This document shows positions 1-6,979 of a DNA stretch of 64,000 bases, piece after piece. Every line of letters begins with the position of its first letter. Position 1 is the stretch's first letter. The position numbers and the translations under genes were made by a program. Where the stretch lies: positions 682,001 to 746,000 of the forward strand of contig NZ_CP157390.1 of the NCBI RefSeq assembly GCF_040050925.1, written 5' to 3'. The notes below the pieces were generated by a model, which saw nothing but the letters and a program-made list of their open reading frames with translations, was not told where the DNA came from and searched no databases. The DNA is from Leifsonia sp. NPDC080035. Lineage in GTDB: Bacteria; Actinomycetota; Actinomycetes; Actinomycetales; Microbacteriaceae.

Positions 1-2
1 CG

Positions 3-329
3 AACCCGCTCGTCAGCATCCACGACCTGGTCAACCGGCGGACGGCCTCCGGAGCGGACTTCGCTCCGCACGAGCGGGTGAGCGTCGCCGAGGCGTTCGC
101 CGCGTACACGTTCGGCTCCGCCTACGCGGCGGGCGTGGAGGGCGACCGCGGCCGCATCGTCCCCGGCCAGCAGGCGGACTTCGCGGTGCTGGATCAGGAC
201 GCGCTCGCCATCGACCCGGCGGGCATCCGCGATACCCGCGTGATGGGTACCGTCATCGGCGGCGAACTGGTGTGGGAGCGCGCCGCGGCGCCGGCCGTCT
301 CGGATGGGCAGCCGCCTCGGCTCCGCTAG
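3..329 (+). CDS. Amidohydrolase, C-terminal part (YtcJ-like), cut by window edge
   Basis: This is the 3' end of a gene that begins before the window; the reading frame is open from base 3. The visible 108 residues have the typical end of the amidohydrolase-3/YtcJ family: an 'HERVSVAEAFAAYTFGSAYAA' type helix (sequence split here: HERVSVAEAF then AAYTFGSAYAA), then 'GRIVPGQQADFAVLDQD' and a short beta-sandwich tail (GGELVWE). Family members are metal-dependent hydrolases acting on C-N bonds, with substrates usually unknown. The metal ligands lie upstream and are not visible. The stop codon overlaps the -10 box of the next gene. Confidence 0.8.
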   Translation, partial: NPLVSIHDLVNRRTASGADFAPHERVSVAEAFAAYTFGSAYAAGVEGDRGRIVPGQQADFAVLDQDALAIDPAGIRDTRVMGTVIGGELVWERAAAPAVSDGQPPRLR

Positions 330-338
330 ATTCGAGCC

Positions 339-803
339 ATGCCACGCCGCCCGCTCCTCGCCGCCGCGACCGTCGCCGTCCTCGCCGTGGGGCTCTCGGG
401 ATGCGCGCCCGCGCCCGCGCATCACTCGGATGCCGAGATCGAGCGGTGGATGGACGCGCACTCGGAGGGATCGCTGGGAGGCGGTGGCGGCCGTGGAAGC
501 GAGGGCGACGTGCGGGCGAACCCCGGCGGGACCATCTCCTTCGACCTGCACACGCGTTCGACCGTCACCGGCGCGACCCTGTGGTGCCTCGGTCCCGGGA
601 CCGCCCACGTGACCATCACCGCCAGGACGACCGCGGGATCCACGACGAGCCCCGGCGACGTGAGATGCGCCGACGGGGCCCGTCCGCTCGATCTCGATGG
701 GATGGTCCTCGGCGGAGTCGTCGAGGTCGTCGTAACGGACATCGATCTGTCCGGCGCCGACGCCTGGTACATCGCCATCGACGGCCACGACGTAACGGCC
801 TGA
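339..803 (+). CDS. Small secreted lipoprotein of unknown function
   Basis: The 154-residue product starts with a short basic n-region, a hydrophobic stretch and a lipobox ending GLSGC, so Cys22 is the expected lipidated residue. The mature part is Gly/Asp rich with no domain I recognise; the second half (GTAHVTITARTT, WYIAIDGHDVTA) looks like a small beta-sandwich. No Shine-Dalgarno sequence is present. A TAGATT box at 327-332 lies six bases before the ATG, which points to a leaderless transcript. It is probably an extracytoplasmic binding or scaffold protein, but nothing shows a ligand. Confidence 0.75.
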   Translation: MPRRPLLAAATVAVLAVGLSGCAPAPAHHSDAEIERWMDAHSEGSLGGGGGRGSEGDVRANPGGTISFDLHTRSTVTGATLWCLGPGTAHVTITARTTAGSTTSPGDVRCADGARPLDLDGMVLGGVVEVVVTDIDLSGADAWYIAIDGHDVTA

Positions 804-1055
804 GACACCCATTGCCACCGCGCCCGGCAGGAGGCATCCTTCAGGTGACGGCGCCGCGCGCGGTGCCTCGGCTTCCTGCGGTTACGGGGGTTTCCGTGGA
901 TGCGCCGTCACACCGCGCGCGGGCCGTACGAAACTTTCGACGGCCGCGAGATGCGTCTAGCCACGGGACATCACACGCGTAACACTGTGCGCACCCGGCA
1001 CCATCCGGCGCACTCCGCGCCGGCCCATGACGCCGAATGCTGAGGAGGTCGTCCC

Positions 1056-1289
1056 GTGACGATGCATGCGTCTGTTCAGCACGAACCGCACCCGGATGAG
1101 AACGCGCCGGTCCCGTACCTCCGGCACGGTCAGCTCATCTCCCTCATCCGCTGGGACCGGGTCGCCGGCGATTGGAAGTACACGACCCTGCTCGCCGAGT
1201 ACGCCGGCCGCGACGAGCAGCACTGGCAGGTCGTCGCCCAGGGCAAGGAGATGATCCTGGACCGCTCGGTCTGGGCCATCTTCAACTGA
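1056..1289 (+). CDS. Conserved-looking 77-residue cytoplasmic protein, function unknown
   Basis: The GTG start at 1056 is chosen because GAGGAGG at 1042-1048 sits at ideal distance. The product is acidic to neutral and has no signal or membrane segment. Its core (YLRHGQLISLIRWDRVAGDWKYTTLLAEYAG) alternates hydrophobic and charged residues, as in a small beta-barrel. I do not recognise the family. It is separated from its neighbours by 250 bp upstream and 45 bp downstream and is probably transcribed alone or with the epoxide hydrolase gene. Confidence 0.6.
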   Translation: MTMHASVQHEPHPDENAPVPYLRHGQLISLIRWDRVAGDWKYTTLLAEYAGRDEQHWQVVAQGKEMILDRSVWAIFN

Positions 1290-1334
1290 CCGCGGCGGCT
1301 TGCGCTCGGCGCCGAACGGGCGGGGAATGGAGGG

Positions 1335-2495
1335 ATGCAGATCCGGCCGTTCACCGTCTCCGTGCCCGAGCGCGACCTCGAGGACCTGAGTGCCCGCATC
1401 GCCCGCACCCGCTGGCCGGAGCCCGCCACCGCGCCCGGCTTCACCCAGGGCGTTCCGCTCCCGGTGATGCGGGAGGTGGCCGCGTACTGGCAGGAGGGCT
1501 ACGACTGGCGGCGCCTGGAGGCCGAGCTCGCCGCCATCCCGCAGCACATCGCCCGAGTGGACGGTCTCGACATCCACCTGGTGCACGCCCGGTCGTCGCG
1601 GACGGATGCGGTCCCCCTGGTCCTGACGCACGGCTGGCCCGGCTCGTTCCTCGAGTTCCTGGACGTGCTGCCGCTGCTCACCGACCCGCCGGACAGAGGG
1701 CGCGCGTTCCACGTCGTGATCCCCTCGCTTCCCGGCTACGGGTTCAGCGGCAGACCAGAGCACGCCGGCTGGGGGATCGAGCGGATCGCCGCGGCCTGGC
1801 TGACGCTGATGGACGGCCTCGGCTACGAGCGCTTCGTCGCGGCGGGCGGCGACTGGGGCACGAGCATCAGCACGATGATCGCCGCCCAGGCGCCGCACCG
1901 GGTGCTCGGTCTGCACCTGACGCCGCCGCTTGTCGCGCCCGACCCGGCGACGCTCGCGGACCCGACGGACGAGGAGCGGGCCGCCCTCGACGCGCTGGAA
2001 CGGTCGGCCGAGGGCAGCGCGTACTCGGCGCTGCACGCATCCCGTCCGCAGACGCTCGGCTACCTCCTGCTCGACTCGCCCGTCGGGCAGGCCGCCTGGA
2101 TCCTGGAGAAGTTCGCGGCCTGGTCCGATATCCGCCCGGGCGAGACGCTGTTCGACGTGATCGCGCGCGACCGCGTCCTCGATGACATCACGCTGTACTG
2201 GCTCACGGGCACGGGCGCGTCGTCCACGCGTCTGTACGCCGAGAGCATCGAGACCGTGAGCGGCTGGTTCCGGGAGGGCACCGACGACAGGATCGACGTC
2301 CCGCTCGGCGCGGCCGTCTACCGGGACACGCCAGCGCCGTCCCGCCGCTGGGCTGAGCGCCGGTTCCCGGACATCCGGTACTGGAGCAGGCCGGAGCGCG
2401 GCGGCCACTTCGCCGCCCTGGAGCAGCCGCGGATCTACGCGCGCGAGCTGCGCGCGTCCGTCGACGCCATCCTGGGGCGACGCGCCACCGGCTGA
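1335..2495 (+). CDS. Epoxide hydrolase (EHN-type alpha/beta hydrolase)
   Basis: The 386-residue protein has the N-terminal EHN segment (about residues 1-110: RPFTVSVPERDLEDLSARI, TRWPEP) followed by an alpha/beta-hydrolase fold. The oxyanion motif HGWPGS begins at His99. The nucleophile is Asp173 in GGDWGT and the catalytic His is His358 in GGHFAALE. Length and motif order match microsomal-type bacterial epoxide hydrolases, which hydrate epoxides to vicinal diols through a covalent aspartyl ester. There is no signal peptide, so it is cytoplasmic. GGAGGG directly abuts the ATG, closer than usual, but the EHN domain begins right there, supporting this start. Confidence 0.88.
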   Translation: MQIRPFTVSVPERDLEDLSARIARTRWPEPATAPGFTQGVPLPVMREVAAYWQEGYDWRRLEAELAAIPQHIARVDGLDIHLVHARSSRTDAVPLVLTHGWPGSFLEFLDVLPLLTDPPDRGRAFHVVIPSLPGYGFSGRPEHAGWGIERIAAAWLTLMDGLGYERFVAAGGDWGTSISTMIAAQAPHRVLGLHLTPPLVAPDPATLADPTDEERAALDALERSAEGSAYSALHASRPQTLGYLLLDSPVGQAAWILEKFAAWSDIRPGETLFDVIARDRVLDDITLYWLTGTGASSTRLYAESIETVSGWFREGTDDRIDVPLGAAVYRDTPAPSRRWAERRFPDIRYWSRPERGGHFAALEQPRIYARELRASVDAILGRRATG

Positions 2496-2560
2496 AACCT
2501 GCCGAGCGGGGGCCGTCGTCCCTCTCCCCGCCGCGGCCGCTGCGGTACTACCCTGCGGGC

Positions 2561-2911
2561 GTGGACGACGACGACCCGGTCGTGAGCAATCCCGACCATT
2601 ACGCACTCCTCTGGGAGAACGATCGCGTGCGCGTGCTCGAGTACCGGGACGCGCCCGGCGACGAGACGACACCGCACCACCATCCCGACTCGGTGATGGT
2701 CACCCTCACCTCGTTCTCGCGACGGCTGGATGCGGGCGGCCGGAGCAGGGACGTCACGCTCGCCGCCGAGCAGGCCGTCTGGCTCCCGGAGCAGTCGCAC
2801 ACCGGACGCAACACCGGGGACAGCCCGACGCACACGATCATCGTCGAGCTGAAGGAGTCGTCGCCGCACCCGCAGGCCGACGGGGACGCCCTCGGTCCGG
2901 AGCACACGTGA
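2561..2911 (+). CDS. Small cupin-fold protein
   Basis: This 116-residue protein has the single-cupin pattern: a histidine cluster (TTPHHHPDSVMVTL) about 40 residues in, and a second strand set with WLPEQSHTGRNTG and THTIIVELKE. Such mini-cupins bind a metal through these His/Glu residues; activity is not predictable from sequence. The GTG start is supported by TACCCT at 2549-2554, six bases upstream, with no Shine-Dalgarno sequence, which suggests a leaderless mRNA. It stands alone, upstream of the MarR promoter. Confidence 0.7.
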   Translation: MDDDDPVVSNPDHYALLWENDRVRVLEYRDAPGDETTPHHHPDSVMVTLTSFSRRLDAGGRSRDVTLAAEQAVWLPEQSHTGRNTGDSPTHTIIVELKESSPHPQADGDALGPEHT

Positions 2912-2919
2912 CCCACTTA

Positions 2920-2949
2920 GTTGCCTCAGGCAACCAAAGGACGTAGTCT
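2920..2949 (+). promoter_or_regulatory. Promoter and self-operator of the marR-type gene
   Basis: A perfect 15-bp inverted repeat (GTTGCCT-C-AGGCAAC, 2920-2934) contains the -35 hexamer TTGCCT (2921-2926). After a 17-bp spacer comes TAGTCT (2944-2949), and six bases later the GTG at 2956. A regulator bound at the repeat would cover the -35 box, so autorepression by the downstream MarR protein is the natural reading (inference). Confidence 0.7.
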
Positions 2950-2955
2950 GGCGGG

Positions 2956-3468
2956 GTGACCCCGTCGGATGCCTCGACCCCCGAACGCCAGCTGCTCGCG
3001 GCGCTCACCCTGCTCGTCGCCGACTGGGCGTCCGTGGCGACGCAGGAGGCGATCGCCCGCCGCGCCGGCGTGGATGTCGACCCGGTGGACGTGCAGCCGC
3101 TCTATGCGCTCGGCCAGCTCGGCCCGCAGCGCGCCAGCGCCCTCGCCGACACCCTGCGGCTCAGCCGCCCGACCATGAGCAAACAGCTGCGCCGGCTCAC
3201 GGACGCCGGCTTCCTGGACCGCGCTCCGGACCCCGACGACGCACGCGCCTCCATCGTCGCGCTGTCGCAGAAGGGAGCGGCAGCATACGACCGCCTGGTG
3301 CACGAGGGCGTCGTGATCGTGCGGGCCGCGCTCGCCGAGTGGGATGCCGCAGGCACCGACGCGTTCGCCCGCGATCTCTCCCGTTTCGTCGCCGCGCTCG
3401 CCGTCGAGGGCGGGACGGGAAGACAGCCACGCACGGCCGAATCCGCCGTGCCGGAAGAGAAGAGGTAG
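2956..3468 (+). CDS. MarR-family transcriptional regulator
   Basis: The 170-residue protein has the MarR winged-helix core: a DNA-recognition helix region (RASALADTLRLSRPTMSKQLRRL) followed by the wing (DAGFLDRAPDPDDARASIVALSQKGAAAYDRL), whose D-x-R is the family hallmark. Flanking helices would form the dimer. It is the first gene of a two-gene operon with an SDR dehydrogenase three bases downstream, and its promoter carries a palindrome. It probably represses its own operon until a small ligand, perhaps the SDR substrate, is bound. Confidence 0.9.
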   Translation: MTPSDASTPERQLLAALTLLVADWASVATQEAIARRAGVDVDPVDVQPLYALGQLGPQRASALADTLRLSRPTMSKQLRRLTDAGFLDRAPDPDDARASIVALSQKGAAAYDRLVHEGVVIVRAALAEWDAAGTDAFARDLSRFVAALAVEGGTGRQPRTAESAVPEEKR

Positions 3469-3471
3469 ACA

Positions 3472-4275
3472 ATGGCCCGCACCTACGTGGTCACCGGATC
3501 CGCATCGGGGATCGGGGCGACGACGACTCGCATGCTGACCGAGCGCGGAGAGCGCGTTATCGGCATCGATCTGAAGAACGCCGACGTCGAGGCCGACCTG
3601 TCCGTCGCGGAAGGGCGGCGGGATGCAGCGGCCCGCGCGATCGAGCTCGCCGGCGGCAGCATCGACGCGGTGATCGCCTGCGCGGGCATCTCCGCGCCCA
3701 TCCCGAAGACCATCTCGGTGAACTTCTTCGGCGTGACCGAGCTGCTGGTCGAACTGCTGCCCGCCCTCGCCCGCTCCGAGGCGCCGCGCGCCGCGGTCGT
3801 CTCCTCGATGGCGTCCCTGCAGACGAACTCGCGGGAGATGGTGGAGGCCGCGCTCGCGGGCGACGAGGCCGGAGCGCTGGCCATCGCGGAGACCCTCACC
3901 GCGCAGGGCCCCGAGGTCGGCTACCTCGTCTACCCGTCCTCGAAGCGCGCCCTCGCGCGCTGGGTGCGGCGCGAGTCGATCACTCCGGCGTGGGCGGGCG
4001 CGGGCATCCCGCTCAACGCCGTCGCGCCCGGCACGGTCATCACGCCGATGACCGCCGACCTCCTGAAGACGACGGAGGGTGCCGCGATGGTCGACGCCAG
4101 CGTGCCGATGCCGCTGAACTACCACCAGCCCCCGGAGTCGATCGCCGCCCTGCTGATCTGGCTGACCAGCGTCGAGAACACGCACATGGCCGGTCAGGTG
4201 ATCTACGACGACGGCGGCGCCGACGCGTCGCTGCGCGGCGACGACATCTGGTCCTGGAACGACCGCACCGAGTAG
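3472..4275 (+). CDS. SDR-family oxidoreductase (3-alpha-hydroxysteroid dehydrogenase-like)
   Basis: This 267-residue short-chain dehydrogenase has a nucleotide-binding TGSASGIG near residue 8, a catalytic Ser in the VVSSMASLQ strand and a YPSSK catalytic Tyr/Lys pair. The missing alpha helix after beta-2, with a direct jump to DLKNADVEADLS, and the long insert before the YxxxK resemble the 3-alpha-HSDH/carbonyl reductase group. It lies 3 bp after the marR-type gene with AAGAGG upstream of its ATG, so the two are co-transcribed. The substrate is unknown. Confidence 0.88.
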   Translation: MARTYVVTGSASGIGATTTRMLTERGERVIGIDLKNADVEADLSVAEGRRDAAARAIELAGGSIDAVIACAGISAPIPKTISVNFFGVTELLVELLPALARSEAPRAAVVSSMASLQTNSREMVEAALAGDEAGALAIAETLTAQGPEVGYLVYPSSKRALARWVRRESITPAWAGAGIPLNAVAPGTVITPMTADLLKTTEGAAMVDASVPMPLNYHQPPESIAALLIWLTSVENTHMAGQVIYDDGGADASLRGDDIWSWNDRTE

Positions 4276-4284
4276 CCGCGCGCG

Positions 4285-4321
4285 ACCGCCGAGTACGAAG
4301 ATTATCCGCGTACTGGGCGGT
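4285..4321. terminator. Hairpin between convergent genes, likely bidirectional terminator
   Basis: Two 13-base arms (ACCGCCGAGTACG at 4285-4297 and CGTACTGGGCGGT at 4309-4321) pair except for one G-G mismatch, around an 11-base loop. They lie between the SDR stop and the stop of the converging MFS gene. There is no long U-tract, as usual in this GC range. Confidence 0.6.
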
Positions 4322-4350
4322 TTCGGGGTGATTCTCTGCGTACTCGCGCG

Positions 4351-5619
4351 CTACTTCGGGGGCTTCGCCGCCGATGTCAGGAGGCTCGCGGCCGCGACGA
4401 TGACGAGCACGACGATCATCGCGCCGCGGAGGCTCGCGACCTGGCCGATGAAACCGAGCACCGGCGGCCCCACCAGGAATGCGATGTATCCGGCGGTGGC
4501 GACCGAGGCGACGGCCGCGGTCGGGTCGCCGTCGCCGACGTCGGCCGCGGCCGAGATCGTGACCGGGAAGCCGAGCGCGGCGCCGAGCCCCCAGAGGGCG
4601 ACGCCGCTGCCGGCGAGGACCGGGTCGCCCGCGAAGATCATGACGGCGATCCCCGCCGCCGAGACCAGCGTGCTCGCGCGGAGCACCGCGGCCTTGCCGA
4701 ACTGCGACAGCAGCAGGCCGCCGCTGAAGCGTCCCAGCGTCATCGCCGCCGCGAAGCCGGCGTAGACGACCGTCCCGGCCGTCGCCGACGCACCGTGGCC
4801 GTCGACCATCAGGAGCGGGAGCCAGTCGGTCGCCGACCCCTCCGCAAGCGCCAGCGCCAGCACGATCACGCCGAGCAGCACCAGCCGGGGCTGCGTCAGC
4901 AGCATCGGCCGCGCCCTCCGGGTATTCGCCCCCGGCCGCCTGCGGGCCTCGGCCGGCACGCGTCCGGTCTCCGCGGGGACGAACCGGATCACGACCGCGA
5001 GGACCGCGCCCCCGACCGCCGCCACCCCGAGCAGCTGCCAGATCACCGGGAAGTCGATCGCGGTCAGCCCGATCCCGGCAGCGGCGCCGACGACGGTGCC
5101 CAGGCTGAACGAGCCGTGCAGCGCCGGAAGGACCGACCGGCCCGCCTCCGCCTCCAGTGCGGCGCCCTCGACGTTCACCGCGATCTCGGACAGGCCCATC
5201 CCCCAGCCGACCAGGGCGAGCCCGGCGAAGACGAGGGGTGCGCTCGAAAGGCCGGCCGCCGCGCCGACAAGGGCGAGCCCGACCGCGAAGGAACCGCCGC
5301 CGAACAGGACGATCGGACGGACCCCGTGCCGCCGCACCAGCGGGGCCGAGAGCACCACACCGCTCATCGAGCCGACCGAGAGCCCCAGCAGGATCAGCCC
5401 CATCTCGGCGGTCGACGCGTGGACGAGGTCACGCACCGCCGGCGTCCTGACCACCCAGGACGACAGTCCGATCCCGTAGGTGAGCATGATCGCGAAGACG
5501 GCGAGCCGCCGCCGCGACCACGCGCGGCCCGCACGGACCGGCCACCCCGACCGCCCCGGCGCTTCGGTCGCCGCGTCGACTGCGGTGCTGTCGGTCTGCG
5601 TGTTCTCGGCGGAGGGCAT
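4351..5619 (-). CDS. MFS transporter, 12 transmembrane segments
   Basis: The product (about 422 residues from the ATG at 5619) is a major-facilitator protein with roughly twelve hydrophobic helices and a loop rich in Arg/Pro between the halves (PAETGRVPAEARRRPGANTRR). The order of motifs (SSWVVRTPAVRDL, GWGMGLSEIAVNVEGAALE, ATDWLPLLMVDG) resembles the bacterial sugar/fucose-permease-like MFS proteins often annotated as 'MFS transporter' beside regulators. A further in-frame ATG lies upstream, but the 5619 start has TACGAT seven bases ahead and starts a plausible leader (MPSAENTQ). It is divergent from an acetyltransferase gene with only 37 bp between. Confidence 0.82.
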   Translation of the reverse strand: MPSAENTQTDSTAVDAATEAPGRSGWPVRAGRAWSRRRLAVFAIMLTYGIGLSSWVVRTPAVRDLVHASTAEMGLILLGLSVGSMSGVVLSAPLVRRHGVRPIVLFGGGSFAVGLALVGAAAGLSSAPLVFAGLALVGWGMGLSEIAVNVEGAALEAEAGRSVLPALHGSFSLGTVVGAAAGIGLTAIDFPVIWQLLGVAAVGGAVLAVVIRFVPAETGRVPAEARRRPGANTRRARPMLLTQPRLVLLGVIVLALALAEGSATDWLPLLMVDGHGASATAGTVVYAGFAAAMTLGRFSGGLLLSQFGKAAVLRASTLVSAAGIAVMIFAGDPVLAGSGVALWGLGAALGFPVTISAAADVGDGDPTAAVASVATAGYIAFLVGPPVLGFIGQVASLRGAMIVVLVIVAAASLLTSAAKPPK

Positions 5620-5656
5620 GCGTACGATCGTACATGACGGGTGTACGCTCGTACAC
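5620..5656. promoter_or_regulatory. Compact divergent promoter with two copies of an inverted repeat
   Basis: The 37-bp gap holds CGTACGATCGTACA (5621-5634) and TGTACGCTCGTACA (5642-5655), 21 bp apart. Each has G/TGTACG arms inverted around two bases, and each contains the -10 box of one gene: TACGAT on the minus strand (5632-5627) and TACGCT on the plus strand (5644-5649). Both boxes are seven bases from their ATG, so both mRNAs should be leaderless. A single repressor could shut both genes; it is not obvious which local regulator that would be. Confidence 0.65.
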
Positions 5657-6247
5657 ATGACCACGGACTACTTCGCAGGCGACTCGCGCACCAACCGGGA
5701 GCGGATGCTCGCCGGCGACCTGTACCTCGGCGGCGAGGACCCGGAGAGCGTCCGCATCGCGCAGCGGGCCGTCCAGCTCGCCGACGCGTACCACCGGGCG
5801 GCGATCGCCGACGAGGCCGCCGCACGGCCACTGCTCGCCGAGCTCGTCGGCACCCTCGGCGACGGCGCGTTCGTCAAGCCGCCGCTCTACGTCGACTACG
5901 GCGAGAACATCCACATCGGCGCCGGCACGTTCATCAACTACAACCTCACCGCGCTCGACGTCGCGACCATCACCATCGGCACGGACTGCCAGATCGGCCC
6001 CGGCGTCCAGCTGCTCACCCCGACCCACCCGATCGCCCCGGAACCGCGGCGCGCGCATCTCGAGGCCGCCCTCCCGATCACGATCGGGAACAACGTCTGG
6101 CTCGGCGGCGGCGTCATCGTCTGCCCCGGCGTCACGATCGGCGACGACAGCGTCGTCGGCGCGGGCTCGGTCGTCACCCGCGACATCCCGGCCGGCGTCG
6201 TCGCCGTCGGAAGCCCGGCCCGGGTCATCCGTCCGGTCGACGACTGA
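5657..6247 (+). CDS. Maltose/galactoside O-acetyltransferase (NodL/Maa type, left-handed beta-helix)
   Basis: This 196-residue protein has the Maa N-terminal domain (RERMLAGDLYLGGEDPES) and hexapeptide repeats (IHIGAGTFINYN, ITIGTDCQIGPGVQLL, ITIGNNVWLGGGVIVCPGVTIGDD, VVGAGSVV), the left-handed parallel beta-helix that binds acetyl-CoA. The catalytic His is expected in LLTPTHPIAPEPR. Family members acetylate sugars such as maltose or chitooligosaccharides. Its divergent partner is an MFS carrier, a common pairing in which the enzyme detoxifies excess sugar that the transporter exports or imports. Confidence 0.88.
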   Translation: MTTDYFAGDSRTNRERMLAGDLYLGGEDPESVRIAQRAVQLADAYHRAAIADEAAARPLLAELVGTLGDGAFVKPPLYVDYGENIHIGAGTFINYNLTALDVATITIGTDCQIGPGVQLLTPTHPIAPEPRRAHLEAALPITIGNNVWLGGGVIVCPGVTIGDDSVVGAGSVVTRDIPAGVVAVGSPARVIRPVDD

Positions 6248-6279
6248 CCCGGCGACCGACGCGCTCTCCGCCCCGGCGC

Positions 6280-6316
6280 TTGACGCCGCCGAGAGAGTGA
6301 GTGTACAGTCACTCTC
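6280..6316 (+). promoter_or_regulatory. Promoter and operator of the tetR-type gene
   Basis: TTGACG (6280-6285), an 18-bp spacer and TACAGT (6304-6309) form a good promoter ending seven bases before the ATG. The inverted repeat GAGAGTGA (6293-6300) / TCACTCTC (6309-6316) surrounds the -10 box. The 20-mer GAGTGAGTGTACAGTCACTC (6295-6314) matches a site ahead of the MFS gene downstream. Confidence 0.75.
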
Positions 6317-6880
6317 ATGTCACCGCGAACGGGATCCCTGTCCACCGCCGAGGAGCGCCGGCCCATCGTCGCGGGCGCAGCGCTCCAGGCGTTCGCCCGC
6401 CGCGGCTACCACGGCACGACCGTCGCGGACGTCGCCAGGGAGGCCCGCATCTCCCCCGCCTATGTGTTCAAGCTCGTCCCGTCGAAGGAGTCACTGTTCG
6501 TCATCGCGCTCGAACGCTGCTTCCACGACGTCCTCGACGCACTGCGCCGCGGGGCGGATGCCGCGAGCGACCAGAGCCCGACGGGCATCCTGGACGCGAT
6601 GGGCGCCGCGTACGCGGAGCTGATCCGGGACCGAACCCTCCTCATGCTCCAGGTCCACGCCCAGTCCGTCGCCGACATCCCGGAGATCGGCTCCGCGCTT
6701 CGCACCGGGCTGGCCCAGGTGACCCGGTACGCGGCCGAACGCAGCGGCGCCGGCGACGCCGACGTCCAGCGCTTCATCGCCTTCGGCCAGCTCTGCCACC
6801 TCATCGTGACCGCGCAGGTGGACACCGTCGACGCCGACTGGGCGCGCCTGCTCTCGGCGGGCATCCGGCACCCCGAGTAA
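6317..6880 (+). CDS. TetR-family regulator of the adjacent drug exporter
   Basis: The 187-residue protein opens with a TetR helix-turn-helix (AALQAFARRGYHGTTVADVAREARISPAYVFKLVPSKESLF, motif residues about 20-60). Here 'AYVFKLVPSKE' is the variant recognition helix seen in AcrR-like regulators. The C-terminal ligand domain is unassigned. Its own promoter and that of the MFS gene 100 bp downstream carry the same operator (GAGTGAGTG-N6-CACTC), so it probably represses both until a drug-like ligand binds. Confidence 0.9.
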   Translation: MSPRTGSLSTAEERRPIVAGAALQAFARRGYHGTTVADVAREARISPAYVFKLVPSKESLFVIALERCFHDVLDALRRGADAASDQSPTGILDAMGAAYAELIRDRTLLMLQVHAQSVADIPEIGSALRTGLAQVTRYAAERSGAGDADVQRFIAFGQLCHLIVTAQVDTVDADWARLLSAGIRHPE

Positions 6881-6917
6881 GGCATCGAGCCCCGCCCGCT
6901 CCATCCGCTCGCTCTCT

Positions 6918-6937
6918 GAGTGAGTGACCAACCACTC
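6918..6937 (+). promoter_or_regulatory. TetR operator ahead of the MFS exporter
   Basis: GAGTGAGTGACCAACCACTC is identical to the operator of the preceding tetR-type gene in the nine left and five right positions, with the same six-base centre length. It lies 43 bp before the MFS start codon, between the two genes. Confidence 0.72.
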
Positions 6938-6979
6938 ATCAATTCAGTCAACCCATCTCCGACAGAAGGAAGGCTACCC

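Noticed and set aside
957..2672. A 571-codon open frame on the minus strand opposite the epoxide hydrolase.
   Set aside because: It is Arg/Gly/Ala-rich low-complexity sequence without any domain and lies wholly opposite a gene with clear catalytic motifs; a GC-rich shadow.
4328..4765. A 145-codon plus-strand frame opposite the MFS gene end.
   Set aside because: Ala/Thr/Pro-rich shadow with no start signal; the minus strand has membrane helices of an MFS protein.
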